DNA of 64,000 nt, from the NCBI GenBank assembly GCA_947396885.1, contig OX377203.1, positions 3,596,001-3,660,000 on the forward strand, given 5' to 3'. The position numbers and the translations under genes are program-made. Each line of letters opens with the position of its first letter. Position 1 is the stretch's first letter. Below the pieces are notes generated by a model, which did not search any database, had not been told where the DNA came from, and saw only the letters and a list, made by a program, of their open reading frames with translations. Source of the DNA: Heligmosomoides polygyrus polygyrus. Taxonomy: Eukaryota; Nematoda; Chromadorea; Rhabditida; Heligmosomidae. Positions 21,593 through 33,637 of the stretch are shown one piece after another.

Positions 21593-21629
21593 AGCGGAGG
21601 ATCGAGATTAGTCATCCGCCACTTGATGT

Positions 21630-21905
21630 CGAATTGCACGAGCTGACGTTAATAACTTCTCCATTAGTTCCTATCGCGTGCCAGAGTGATCCAGTGGGTC
21701 CTTGTCGTTGCAGCGACTCGAAAAGGTTATATCGCTTTCACGAAGATGCTCGATGGGCGACCTGGTGTTTTTGGCATCTTGCGAAATGCAGTCGGTGACA
21801 TCTTCGTTCGATCGGCCCACCTATTTTTCGACGACTATGCCCAAGCGACAGTGTCTGTGATTTTCGAACGTCGGCGATGCTCAGAACTCCGGGATCAGTA
21901 GGCCT
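21630..21905 (-). pseudogene. RTE LINE 3' relic
   Basis: Plus-strand phrases GCGTGCCAGAGTGATCCAGTG, ATGCAGTCGGTGACATC and TTTTCGAACGTCGGCGATG match the 3' coding part of the RTE copy at 2.55-2.9 kb in the same order. The sequence is much diverged and partial. It is a dead 3' end. Confidence 0.75.
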
Positions 21906-22054
21906 TGACAAGTCGTAGAGGGCGCTAAGATTCTTCGAAGTCTTTGCGGTTCGAGTGCAGAATGCATGGCTTATCCCAAGTCCCTGACCTCTGCTCTAGA
22001 CGCTCTTTGGGCTCTACGAGTTCCAGACCGCTAAAGAGCGTTCAAGTCGCGAAA

Positions 22055-22325
22055 AGGAATAATAAAGGATGAAGGGCGGAGTTAATCAATCCCTTTACGG
22101 ATGCGCCGCGCATTCTACTTCTACGGGATGTCGTGGAGGTAATTTGAAGGCGTATTTCGCTATACAATGACTTGTAGTGGACAAGTCCGTGTTTTTGCCT
22201 TCCCAGACGAGTCTGCTTCACCGACCCCGGAGGGATGGGAGGTTGTCGGGGCTGGAAAATCCGAACCAGGAACGCCTGGAATCGGGTGAACGCGAAGATG
22301 GCGCCTCCTCCGACTGCGCTACCAT
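22055..22325 (-). mobile_element. tRNA-SINE (family A), diverged copy
   Basis: On the plus strand the tail AATAAAGGATGAAGGGCGG is followed by the core complement GGATGCGCCGCGCATTCTAC, the body phrases CAGACGAGTCTG and CCCCGGAGGGATGG, and the head end GCGCCTCCTCCGACTGCGC. Small deletions in the body mark it as old. Confidence 0.8.
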
Positions 22326-22904
22326 GGGTCCTCAGTCTCCGTACCTTGTGATTTTCTTGGGTTCATCTCCCAAAAATTCGGGAAATTAACCAAACGGGCC
22401 GTGCCATGAATGGGCGTGGTCACCAGCAGTCTAGACAACTCGTCCTCTTGCCCGTCGCCACTCTGTTTACTCTATGAAGTGGTTTGTTTGCCTTGCTGGA
22501 AGAGGGGGGGGGGGGGGCGGCGGCAAATGCGTCGAGCGATGCACACGTGCGTTTTTCGCCACATTCACCTTCATCAGCAGCCTTTCGCCCTGCCTTCGAA
22601 GCCCTCTGAACCATGTGCGTCATCGAATGGAGCTGGCGCACAGCTGCCGGGATTCGGCGGCAGTTTTTCGTCCGGAGCAGATCCCGCAATTCTGCGTCAA
22701 CGGTGGTGGCTTAAGAGGCACCGCTGCAGATGTATGACGTTCGTCGTCGTTCACCGGCACATTCCGCCCCCCGCTCGGCCAGAAGTTCCGACTTCCATCA
22801 CTCATCCACGTCTTCCGCAGACAGACGGAGCTGACCGCGCATTGCTTCCGCATAGGGTCTCTTGTGGATTGTCTCGAGCCATATCCCTATCATTAGATAT
22901 ACCA
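22326..22904. other. GC-rich stretch, no gene supported
   Basis: A G run lies at 22,505-22,517. ORFs are open on both strands because the base composition is GC-rich, for example a serine/proline-rich frame at 22,420-22,689 on the minus strand with APPPPSSSK. No domain is recognised and no convincing splice signal was identified. Confidence 0.35.
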
Positions 22905-24162
22905 TTTCGACGTCAAACTTCTTCTACGTCTTCTAAACAAAATTGATGCTTCTGAAATCATAGTGAACGTCTTCCGAAAGGAAACGAGCTTCTTACAGGC
23001 TAAACTACAGACTCTCCAGGGTGGTTGGAGTAACATTTTATCCGAGGAAAATTGGGTGCAACTTTTTCTGAAATTTTTTAGTTTATTAGGGCGTTGCATA
23101 TTTAATGGCCGATTTTGACCAAAAATTTTAACGGGCCATAACTTTGCTTTAAGCTGTTTTGTTAATCGAAATAAGCACCTTTACAATAAATACACTTTTT
23201 CCAACGCGACAACAGCTTACACGTTCCATCCTTATAGAAATCAGAGCCACGAGAGCTAATAGAACATGAGAAGCCGTTTTTGACATCATCTTGGTTGCCG
23301 ACGTCGATGATCTTTATTCGGATTTGAATATTTGAATTCCAGTATTCAAAAAATCGCATTTTTGAATGCATTTCGAATATTCATGAAATCGCATTAATGT
23401 AATGCACTCGAATTTGAGTATTCAAAAGGAAATCGCATTTTCGAACGTTTTCATATTCGAATATTGAAAAAAAACCAATTTTTTTCGAGTATATTCGAAT
23501 TGGAATATTCGAAAAAAATAGGAGAGCATAGCTATAGCTGACTGCAACAAATTTTATGAAATTTTTACTTCTTGAGAAAAAAGTAATAAATTTTATTTTA
23601 TTTTAAAGCGCATCAAGGCCGCGATTAGTGCATTAAAAGATGAGTTTGCGCCATGCACTCGAAAAGCTTGTCGCGATTTTTATTTTATAATGCTGGTGTA
23701 AATGCTGCTTATATGAAGCGTCTCTGTGAGAATACGGTCTGTGTGTTCATTACAATTGTTTTTTTTTGTATCGTTTAAGATGTGAAACTTCATGCAAGCA
23801 GAAATTTTGCTGTCAATCGAATAAAATTTGCGGCGGCTTAGACGAGGGCATGGCGCAATCTCTTCTTTTCGCACTAAAAATGACCGTCTTTCTACTCTTG
23901 AAAAAAGCTATAAACGATTGTTTTTCCTTAAAAAAATGAGAATTTTGAAAAAAAAAATTCAGGTAATGTGTTCACTTATTGGGTAGGTGAACTGAAGCAT
24001 CAAAGAAATTTATACTAAGTTTTGAACAAAATTATTTTATCCTTTTTGGCAAGTCCCTACGTTAATGAGGAAGGAGCTCGTTTTGATTTGGAAGACGTTC
24101 AGTTTAACTCCAAAAGTGATTGGCCTGTTTAGAAGCGTGGCCAATTTGGCGTGAAAATGGCC
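22905..24162. mobile_element. long foldback, TTCACGTCAAATTGG family (C)
   Basis: The left end has ATTTCGACGTCAAACTTC and the right end GGCCAATTTGGCGTGAAAATGG. Arm landmarks are TCTTCCGAAAGGAAACGAGC and, in the middle, TTTGCGCCATGCACTCGAAAAG paired with GGGCATGGCGCAATCTC. Copies or parts are at 31.7-32.9, 47.3 and 58.1-58.9 kb. The span is about 1.26 kb with no coding sequence. Confidence 0.65.
23330..23515. repeat. AATATTCGAA-rich palindromic patch
   Basis: The motif GAATATTC, or close variants such as TTCGAATATTC and GAATTGGAATATTCG, occurs about ten times in under 200 bp, mixed with repeated AAATCGCATTTT. It lies inside the family-C foldback. Confidence 0.6.
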
Positions 24163-24369
24163 TTCGTTTGTCTGTGTATCCGTCCGCGCCTAATTAATGA
24201 CCGCTGCGAGAGCTTCACTCTGTTTTCCAGAATACTTCGATCGATATGTAGTTGTCGGCCGAAGCTAACATGATCGTCACTGTATGAGGCTCCTTTGAGG
24301 AAGGCAGTATCGATCGAAAATGATCGATATTGCCTCTTTCAAGTGATAATCGATGATGGTCAGCTTTAT

Positions 24370-24560
24370 CCAAATCATTTTCTTTAAGCCTCAAGTGGTT
24401 TTTTGAGGTTATAAGCTGTTGTAGTCCTGTTTTGTTGCGATCAAAACTCTAGCAGCAGGCGGGACTCGAACTCGAACCGCCTACTTTCCGGGCGAATTGC
24501 TGCGCCATTACACCACCGGCGCTGCTTGTTGGTCGAACACAACGTGCACGCCTCGTAGGA
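24370..24560 (-). mobile_element. tRNA-like SINE module (family 2)
   Basis: On the minus strand GGCGCCGGTGGTGTAATGGC is the A-box region and GTTCGAGTCCCGCC the B-box region, followed by GTTTTGATCGCAACAAAAC. The flanks match those of the copies at 4.0 and 58.9 kb. A second copy in the opposite orientation lies at 24,770-24,935, making an inverted pair. Confidence 0.7.
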
Positions 24561-24769
24561 CCTGCAAAAAGAACATGGCGTGAACCATGTCTGTTAGAAC
24601 ACCCAGCTGAAAGGGCTGTTTATAATCGAGCGACATGAGCGGCCGGTCACTTGGGCAAAGAATACATATCGATTTTCCCAGGCGATCTTTTGGCACTAAT
24701 CGATTCGTATGCATTGTCACTCTCGTCGCTGACTATGAACAGGCGGTTAAGCCGAATATATGTTGCGTC

Positions 24770-24935
24770 CAACCAAGCAGTGCCGGTGGTGTAGTGGTAT
24801 AGAGCATCCTGTCCGGCAGGAAGGGTATGCGAGTTCGAGTCCCACCTGGTGCAAAACACAGATTTTGGTTGAGACACTCTGTACAATGCATGGCGTATTC
24901 TGTAACGAAGAGTCTTTTCTGATCTACGAAAGCCC
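24770..24935 (+). mobile_element. tRNA-like SINE module, opposite orientation
   Basis: The head runs GTGCCGGTGGTGTAGTGG then ATAGAGCATCC, with GAGTTCGAGTCCCACC as the B box. The T stem (GCGAG/CCCAC) is not complementary at every position and the anticodon loop is only 5 nt, so this is not a working tRNA gene. Confidence 0.65.
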
Positions 24936-25648
24936 CTCCTAGCTAGAACTTATAACTTGTATTTTTACAAAATTAAAAAAAAGATCGATTGGACGAAGAA
25001 AATGCCGCTTGCTAGTGCAAACTTTTCCGGGAAAAAAGGCCCGTGCTGGTTTTTATAGGCCTATAACACACTGCCTCCGCCGCCGATGCCGGGGTGCGAT
25101 TAAGGTGACATGTGCGCGTCGGAGTTTTTTCTGCTCGTTTCGCAAAGCTGACTGTAGTGAGAGTGGGAGGCCTTGTACTATGGCGCTGAAGAAACGGGTA
25201 GACCGCCGCCTGGATGCCTAGAACGTGCTTCGTCACGAACTTTGGTGAACGGCAACGGACCGAAGATTCAGCACCAGAAAGCACTGAGCTGAATCCCATC
25301 CGCAGAAAACTGGATCAGCCGCGCTCTGCTCTCAATTTCCGACTCGACTTCCTTCGGCTCGGCTTGTCAGCTCATCGTCATCATGCATTCTGAATAGCCT
25401 CCTTCCTTGACTTCTTGCGCGAATATCCGACGCTACTTGCCATGCTCCGGGATCTCGTCCATCGCATTGATGCGGCCTACTCGTCTAAGTAACAGAAAAC
25501 ATCGCCTACGCGATTCTGGAAAGTTCTACCGCTCGATTCGGCTTTTGCTTGGGCACGGAAGAGCCTTATTCGTAGTTGCTACGGGGTTGTCTGGCTTGGA
25601 CCAGAGATATGCAGCAGCATAAATACTTCTACGATATCTCGCAGACCT
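24936..25648. other. intergenic, no gene seen
   Basis: ORFs are short and without recognisable motifs. A SINE core fragment begins at about 25,650. Confidence 0.35.
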
Positions 25649-25848
25649 GAAATGCATGGCGCATCCTTGGTCAGTCTCTCTGTGTGCGTTTTTACTACAC
25701 ATGCGGATGCTAAAGGAGGCTGTCCATTTGCGCCGTTGTTCGTTTTGTCGATTACAAATGAATTTCTGTATCTCCGTACAAGTTGGAGAAGAATGCGTGG
25801 CTTATTTCGAAGCTGCTGCCGTTTGATGTTAAAGGATCGCATGCTTCG

Positions 25849-27700
25849 AGGTAGCCCGTCCGTTTGTCCATTTGTGCGTCTCCACAAAATTATTGGCCGC
25901 TGGGTTGAACGTGCTTATTACCGTGAACCAAGACGATCCTGCGAACTATGTGATGAACTAGAATTTTGTGCGGTAGATCATTCTGTCGACCAGAGATGCC
26001 TTTGGGTCTCTTTGCGCAGTCACGTAGAAGTAGAATGCGTGGCTTATTTCAAAGAGGTTGCCATCTAATCGATTGATTTAAGGTGTACAGAACCAGTGAC
26101 GAAAAAACAGCTTTGAGGTGTGTCCGTCTGTCCATTTGTGCGTCTGTGCAAAATTATTGGCCGCTGGACTGAACGGGCTTATTACTGCGAGCCGAGACAA
26201 TCCTGCAAACTATGTAATGAACTAGAACTTTGTGGGGTAGATCATTCTGTCGACAAGAGATGTCATTGTGTCCCTTTGCAAAGGCACGTAGAAGTAGAAT
26301 GCGTGGCTTATTCCAGAGACCCCGTCATCTAATCGATTGATTTGAGGTGGGTGGAAGCAGTTGCGAAAAACTGCGTGCTTTGAGGTGTCTGTCCGTTTGT
26401 GCAGTTATGCGTCTGCGCAAAATTATTGGCCGCTGGATTGAACGGGCTTACTGCTGTGAGCCGAGATGATCCTGCAAACTATGTATGAACTAGAATTTTG
26501 TGCGGTAGATCATTCTGTCAACCAGAGATGCATTTGTGCCTCCTTGCACAGCCATGTAGAAGTAGAATGCGTGGCTTATTCCCAACTGGCTGCCATTTGA
26601 TGTTAACAGAAGCAGCGGCAAAAAGTCACTTGCTTTGAGGTGTCCGTCCGTTTGTCCAGTTGTGCATCTGCGCAAATTTATTGGCCGCTGGATTGAAAGG
26701 GCTTATTGTGCATGTAATGAACTACGATTTTGTGCCGTGGATCATTCTTTAGACTAAAGAGGCAGTCTCCATGCACAACCACGAAGAAGAAGAACGTGTG
26801 GTTTATTCCAAAGAGGCTGTCATCTAATCGATTATTGTAATCGATTATTTAAGGTGAGCAGAAGTACTGACGAAAAAACTGTGCTTTGAGGTAGTCTGCT
26901 TGTCAGTGTGTCCATTTGTGCGTCTGCGCGAAATTATTGGCGGCTGGACTGGAAGAGAGCCAAAGAATCTATCATTATCGATTTTCCTGCACAGCCGGAG
27001 AAATGTCGAATGCAGGATTAAATGTCGCGGGACTGAGAGATAGCTTAAGAATCGATCATTGTCGATTTTTCTGTACTTCCATTTATAAAGGAGTTCATCT
27101 GTTACTACGTCCGCGCAAAATTAATGGCCGTTCGACTGGGAGTGACTTGAAAAACCGGTGATTAGCGATTTTTCTGTACAGCCAAAAAGAAGTCGAGTGC
27201 ATGACTGATCTCGCCGAAGCGGTTGTTCCGAAGTTAACTGGAACGATGGCAAAGAGTGATGTACTTCTAACTATAAAGGAGCCCGTATGCTTGTGTGTCC
27301 GCGCAAAATTAATGGCCGCTGGACTGGGAGAGGATTGAAGAACCGATCATTATCGATTTCCCTGCACAGCCAGACAGAAGTCGAAGCGTGGCTCATCTCG
27401 CTCAGAAGTTGATTTCTGCAGTCAGCCAAAATGACGACAAATGTCACCGTGTTACCTGTGCAAAATTAATTGCCGCTGGACTAGGGAAAGTTGTAGAACC
27501 GGGCATTATCGATTTTTCTTCACAGCCAAAGAGAAGTGGAATGCATGGCTGATTCCGCCGAACCGGTTGTTTTGAAGTCAGCCCAAACGACGGCAAATAG
27601 TGGTGTACTTCTATTATATTTATGAAGTTGTCCATCTGTTTGTACGTCCGCGCAAGATTAATGGCCGCTGAACTGAGAAGGAGCTAAAGAATCGATCATT
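25849..27700. repeat. tandem array, two unit classes
   Basis: The first part has four units starting near 25,849, 26,117, 26,382 and 26,637, with a fifth start at 26,887 (spacings 268, 265, 255, 250). Each contains CAAAATTATTGGCCGCTGG, a GTAGATCATTCTGTCGAC stretch and the core AGTAGAATGCGTGGCTTATT. The second part has shorter units with GCGCAAAATTAATGGCCG near 27,113, 27,301, 27,459 and 27,651 (spacings 188, 158, 192), plus CATTATCGATTTTTC and ACAGCC. Frames through the first two units give similar peptides (GRWVERAYY / GRWTERAYY), which follows from DNA identity. Confidence 0.85.
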
Positions 27701-28679
27701 ATCGATTGACGCGACAATGATGGGCGCTGGTGGGAGAAGGGATGTCGACTGACCGCTTAATATTGATCGTTATTATCGATTTTTCGCATATTTTTCCATT
27801 TGACATGGAAGTCTCCCGAATAACTACTGATTTCTGGGCCGGTTAGTCTCTAGATGTTCGGAGTCGTAGAGAAACATCTCTCGACGTTATTTTTTTTCGA
27901 ATTTTTCGACGAAAAAAAATCGACGTCGTTTTCAAACAGCAGCAACTGCTTCCCTACAGTCTCGTCTTCAGCGCCACACATCACGGACCGGGGAGCTCTA
28001 CCTGAAGCGGCCTAAAAATCGATGAACCCAGTATAGATTCCGGTGGTCGTTTGTAGCCATTGACCTTGAATCAGGGTAATCATGCGTACTAGCCAGCCAG
28101 ACACCTGTCGTCGCGCGCCTGGCGTTCCAGCACTACTGTCTGTCGTCGGGGTGATTAGTGACGGCGATTGCGCCAGTCGGCGGTGGTGGCCGTCGGAACT
28201 TTTTGCCCGTTCGTGCTTGTCCTCCGTCGTCCAGAGTACGGTACGCGGTGTTCGAGTTGATGTCGATGCTGCTTCAGTTTCAGTTTCAGTCGTTTGTCAT
28301 GAAGTGCGTCTCAGAAATATACCTATAACGGCTATTAATTTTGCGAGGATGCACAAATGGACAAACAACCGGACTACATAGCCCATAGAGCATCGTTCTC
28401 TCTCGCTTTTTTACAATTTAAAAATTTATTTATTTATTTATTTATTACATCGATATCCATCTGGATGATACAAAACCGCTGCCGCATTACAAGCAAGAAA
28501 ACAAACAAAAACTAATAAACAAGCGCTCGAGCTGAAAGAAAAGATGTGGGAGGTATGTACTGTGAAATTTCGCAGGCTCAAATAGAGTAATTTTTGAGAA
28601 AAAAATAGCGACCTGTCTAGAATAGGCCACGCGTTCTATTATTAGGTGTTGCTAAATGGACGCAGAAACGCATTTTTAT
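27701..28679. other. intergenic, no gene seen
   Basis: A TTTATTTATTTA run lies at 28,428-28,446. The motif GGCTATTAATTTTGCGAGG is at 28,331-28,350. The plus-strand ORF at 28,082-28,381 has no recognisable domain. Confidence 0.35.
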
Positions 28680-29030
28680 GTCGCTGGAATGGACGACGGA
28701 GCAACGGTCGATGCTCTGATTGGTTACGAATGGCTCGCGCTGCCCTCATTCGCGACATCGACAAGACTTTGTTCGCGTAAGATCGTTTGGAAAACTTTAG
28801 TCGACCGTTAATTAAGTCAACATTCGTGTTCCCTAACAATCGTGTCTTCGACCACACCATCGTATCTTGGACATCGCAGTCATGGCGTAGATCACACCTT
28901 CGTCACAAGCTCCTGAGGATCGGTCTGCTGTGATTGGCCCACGTGCGTTCGTCTAGTGCTCTGAGTGATTGTGATTGATCGTTGCGTTCTCGTCCCCTCA
29001 TGTAGGCCACATTCACGACAAGTTCAGGTT
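28680..29030. repeat. MITE-B relics, two right halves
   Basis: Both pieces end with the MITE-B right tip: CATTCGCGACATCG near 28,758 and CACATTCACGACAAG near 29,020. They are preceded by GATTGGTTACGAATGGC and GATTGTGATTGATC respectively. The left tips are not clear. Confidence 0.5.
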
Positions 29031-31227
29031 TTGTCAGGATCGGCTCCACGAATCCAAGTTTGACATCTGGTTTTACCCTTCTTTTCTTTCACTATGAATC
29101 TCGTTCTATAGCGCTTGCTGCGGCAAAGAAAAGCTGATGGCTAGAGTCCAGCACAGGTGGATAGTTGTGTCATGTGCGCCCCCCCCCCCCCCCCTCCGCC
29201 ATACTTGCCACAATCTGTCTATCGTGCACTTGAAGCTTCAACCGTTAGAAGCGCGCCTACTGCCATCAGATGACGAATTCCGATAGCTTCCTCGCCGCCT
29301 AAAAATAACCGCACCACCCTCTGCTGATGATGGATCGTAGGAGGTGTCGGCTTTTGTCGCGCTCGGTGAGGAGTTGCTGGAGTGTTTTTTGCGTGTCTGT
29401 GTGTCAGTTGTCAGTGCCAAGCACATTGGCGACACGATGCGTGTGTCCAAATTTAGCCGCTCGAAGCGAGCAGCCTAGTCATATTCGTCGTTCATCCTTT
29501 ACAATGACAGCTCAACCTCTCTACGACCTCTCTCAATGCCGTGTTTACTCGAAATTTGCCATTGGGTTACTTGTACTCAGGACGTCTATCTTGACAGCAT
29601 GTTTGGCCGTTGAAAGAAAGCTGGAACTACCAAGATGACGCACTGGAGAGCGCCGAACCCCTAGCGGTGAACTGCGGGTGAACTTGCTGCGAAACGGAGG
29701 CGCAACTCGTCGCCTGAAATTCACCGATAGTTGACAGGGTTTTCACCCACTGGTGACTTTACCCTTTCCGGACAAGCATGGTAGCATAGCAATGCGCCGA
29801 CACCGAAGATATGAACGGCTGGTTCAGCAAGTTGGCCTGGGCGGAGCCTGAACGACGAGTCGATTAAGGAGCTGGCATCTCTTGCGAAATGTTCCGCTTT
29901 GTATGTGAAGCGTAGTATGATTATTATGGACAAGATTCTCGGGAGACTTTCAAGTAACTGAAGTAGTTGAACTGTTTCTATGAAAGACGAAATACACATG
30001 TTAATTTTTGAGAAAAAAAAGCAAAAATCGCATCCATCCTAGTCTTTGTGGGGGAAGATCCAGAAGAGGCAGTGTACATACTCTTCATGTCTTGTGTATC
30101 CCCAAGAGCTAATCAGTGATCAGCTACTGACGCTTTTAGACGCACTAAGGAGAGGGAATGGTGATACAAATACCCTGTGCCCCCTTCCGACTAGGATAGC
30201 TCCCTAAAACCCTAGTCATATGTATCGATCAAGTAAAATGCACGGCGCACTCCATGCCAGGCATTGCCGACCGTCAACATCTCTCGCTGACGTCTTCTGC
30301 CCGTATAACTTCGCATATCAGGTAGCTAAAGATGCGCCATGCATTCTGCGGAGAATTTGCGAGTTTTCGACCAGATTTAGACACTAAACGCTCAGTTTCT
30401 AACGCTCCGCAGTAGGCGTTGAGCTTCAAGACCCATGCCGAAGAAGCCGTCCGTCTGCTGTTGCGTGCTATCCATAACAATGCATCTGAATCAGCTGGTA
30501 CGCCCATTCGTCGTCGATTCAGAGCGGCTTCGCGGGACTAGCAGCGCCTGGCCATCCGTCACAATGGGCGTTTTTTCGACTGACAGCTGGGCGATGCTTT
30601 AACGTATGGCCTCGGCAGACAGGCACACACACTTCCTCCGATATGCCGTCAGGGATTTGGGAGATAAACGGCAGTGCTCATCAATCCTCGCCTGGTTGCG
30701 CCGTGCACTCTACTTTCACATGAAGCCAATTTGACTGCGCCTTACCTTCACGATATCGCTTTAAAGTAGAATGCGTGGCGCATACTGTAAAACGATTGAC
30801 TAACGCTGTCCTTTACTCTTAGTTGTATGTATTGTTAGACCGAGATAAATGAATGAAATGTAAAAATTGTGAAGCGTAAGCAGCACTCAGTGATCAACTT
30901 TCATTTTTAAAATTGAAAAAATCGACCAATTTTTTATATTTTTTATTCACTTTCATCATTTATTTTCTTATTTCTCTAATATTTTTTGTCTTTAGAATCT
31001 TAAATACTAAACGTTGCTCGAATTCAATTACGTTTAAGGGCGAAAAATTAGAAAATACTCCGTAAATTATTATTATAAATTAGAAAATTATTCAACTACA
31101 TTTATTTTATGAAGGATTTCAATGTTTTTTTAATCATTGGTTTAATTCTTCAGATTTTAAAATGTATGTCGGTGAATTAAGTCTACCAATCGCTACGATG
31201 CTAGAAATTTCGCCTAGTACCAGTCTT
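29031..31227. other. intergenic, one serine-rich ORF
   Basis: A C run lies at 29,177-29,195. A minus-strand frame (29,450-29,238) encodes a serine-rich peptide with HSSNSSPSATKAD and SYRNSSSDGSRRAS. This could be a host exon fragment but has no family assignment. A relic end of the mariner-inserted element is near 30,180-30,200 (GACTAGGATAGC). SINE-core relics are at 30,235, 30,330 and 30,765-30,790. The segment after 30,840 is AT-rich. Confidence 0.35.
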
Positions 31228-31532
31228 TTGGGCACGTGTAGCGCAGTCGGAAGAGGCGCCGGGTGTCGCGTGCACCCGATACCAGGTCCCTGGTTCGGAT
31301 TTCCCGCCCAGGCCAACCAAGCCTTCCATCCCTCCGGGGTCGGCGAATTGGTACCAGACTTGTCTGGGAAGGATAAAGCGCTGACTTGTTCATCGACTGG
31401 CCACCGCAAGTCATTGTATGGCCAAATACGCATTCAAGTCGCCTCCACGACATCCCGTAGAAGTAGAATGCGTGGCGTATCCCAAAAGGGATTGAGTAAC
31501 GCCGTCCTTTATCCTTATCCTTACCACTTTTT
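31228..31532 (+). mobile_element. tRNA-SINE (family A), left arm copy
   Basis: Head GTGTAGCGCAGTCGGAAG, B box GGTTCGGATTTCCC, body CCTCCGGGGTCGGCG and CCAGACTTGTCTGGG, core GTAGAAGTAGAATGC plus GTGGCGTATCCC, tail CCGTCCTTTATCCTTATCC. This is one of the best-preserved copies and shows the complete SINE architecture. Confidence 0.9.
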
Positions 31533-33061
31533 TCTCAAATAAAAGCTAGATTTATGATGTCGCTCAAGTTTCCTTTATTTATCGCCTGAAATTATGCGCT
31601 CTTATCTGTTTATATAGTAAGATATATGTATTAAATTATTTTGTACATATTTTTATATATTATTATACTATCACGTTAAATAATTTTGTATTATTAAAAA
31701 TACAATTTCGACGTCAATCGGGCACTTTTGACGTCAAGTTAGCCATTCCTCTAAGCCAGCTTCAGACATTTGAAATCAAAGCGAACTCTTCCAAATCTGA
31801 ACGAGCTTCTTCTACTTTAAACAAGTGGCTCTCCAAAGAGGTTAGAATAATTTTTTATCGGAAAAATTGTTAGTATACAATTAATTACATGAGCACGTTG
31901 TCTGAAATTTTATAAAATTCTCTTCTTTTTTTAGGGAAAATAATGGTTTAAGGCTTGTTTTAAAGAGCAGGGGGACTGCCATTTTTTAGTGCCAAATAGA
32001 GAGAGCGCCATGGATCCGTCCAAGACGTCGCGATTTTTATTCGATTGATAGCGAAATTGCTGTTTGCATGGAATTTCACATCTGTACAAAAAAATAATTG
32101 TAAGGATCCCACATATTCTCACTTTGGTGCTTCATGTGAGCAGCATTTACACTATCAATCAAGTAAACATTGCGAAGAGCTTTTCGAGTGCATGGCACAA
32201 TCTGGCCTTTTAGTGCACTAAATGATTGCTACCTTTCTGAGCTTTAAAACGAAGTTTAATTTGTTGTTTTTCACAAAAGATAAAATTTTGATAAAATAAG
32301 TTATACCTACTGAGACAGGTGAACTAAAACATTTCGAAGAAAGCTACAATAAACAATAAAATAAAGTTTTTTTGAACAAAAAATGAAATTGTGAACACTG
32401 TCGAATTTGATCTGAAAAGTGTCCAATTCGACGAAAAAATTATATATTTTCCATATTTTTATTCTACATTAAAATGTTTCTTTTATCGAGCCTTAAACTT
32501 ACAAATTTGTCAAGAATTTCTTCAAATAAAAAATAGTTTTTATTTTCTCGTAATTTTTCGTTTTTAAATACATTTTGAAATCGCGAATCTTAAAGTATTA
32601 AGAAGAAGAATTTGCGAAGAGCTTTTTGAACGCATGGCGCAATCTGAATTTTTGATGGACTAAATGATCGCTGCCTTATTGCGCTTTAAAATGGAGTTTA
32701 GTTTATAATTTATTCTATTGTTAAAACAAAAATAAATTAAAATCAAAATTAAAATTAAGGGCAAAGGACGGCGTTACTCAATCCCTTTTGGGATGCGCCA
32801 CGCATTCTAATTCTACAGGATGCTGGCTTAGAGGAGTGGCTAACTTGACGACAAAAGTGCTCGATTGACGTCGAAATGGTGTATTTAATAATACAAAATT
32901 ATTTAACGTGAAAGTACAATAATATATAAAAAATATGTATAAAATAACTTAATACATATATCTTACTATATAAATAGATAAAAGTGCATAACTTCAGGCT
33001 CGATAAATAAAGGAAACTTGAGCGACATCATAAATTTAGCTTTTATTTGAGAAAAAAAGTG

Positions 33062-33356
33062 GTAAGGATAAGATAAAGGACGGCGTTATTCAATCCTCTT
33101 TGGGATGCGCCACGCATTCTACTTCAACGTGATGTCATGGAGGCCATTTGAATGCGTATTTGGCCATACAGTGACTTGCGGTGGCCAGCCGATGAACAAG
33201 TCAGCGCTCTATTCTTCCCAGGCAAGTCTGATAGCGATTCACCGACCCCGGAGGGATGGAAGGCTTGGTTGGCCTGGGCGGGAAATCCGAACCAGGAACC
33301 TGGTATCGGGTGCACGTGACAGCCGGCGCCTCCTCCGACTGCGCTACACGCGCCCA
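33062..33356 (-). mobile_element. tRNA-SINE (family A), right arm copy
   Basis: The minus-strand partner of the 31,228 copy. On the plus strand it starts with the tail GGTAAGGATAAGATAAAGG, then the core complement GGATGCGCCACGCATTCTAC, and ends at the head complement CCTCCTCCGACTGCGCTAC. Small differences from its partner show the arms have diverged since they formed. Confidence 0.9.
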
Positions 33357-33637
33357 ATAAAGAGTGCATTTCAATAAATAAATAAATGAAAAACAAGAGA
33401 AAAAAGAGAAATATGTGTTGAAGGAGTTCATAGAGGACTGAAGGCAATCAAGGCAAACAACTGACTGTATTAGGTGTATTCGGAACGGTCTGGAGTGCGC
33501 CATGCTCCTGACTTTCGTGCTTGTTTGATTGCCCGTCACAATGTGTTTCCCAAACTGATCGCTCATCAATCGGTCACTTTGCCCGCCAGGGTGGTCCGGA
33601 CCACCGAAGTGAACAGCGCTCCCTCCATCCGATCTAC

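Larger units (their letters stand above)
31228..33356. repeat. 2.1-kb inverted repeat with SINE outer arms
   Basis: The left arm (31,228-31,790) is a plus-strand SINE, then TTTATGATGTCGCTCAAG, then an AT-rich stretch with AATTTTGTATTATTAAA, then ATTTCGACGTCAATCGG and CTAAGCCAGC. The right arm (32,820-33,356) gives all of these in reverse complement and ends in a minus-strand SINE. The spacer (31,790-32,820) is family-C/D sequence with its own GCGCCATG / CATGGCAC pair, plus a short SINE tail at 32,758-32,815. Confidence 0.85.

Noticed and set aside
22410..22946. 178-aa plus-strand ORF and opposing minus-strand ORFs
   Set aside because: GC-rich region with a G run, no domain, no clear splice signals.
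24780..24855. tRNA gene
   Set aside because: Anticodon loop of 5 nt, mismatched T stem and the repeat-family extension make it a SINE module.
25652..26068. 138-aa protein gene
   Set aside because: Spans tandem repeat units and the SINE core; later units are broken.
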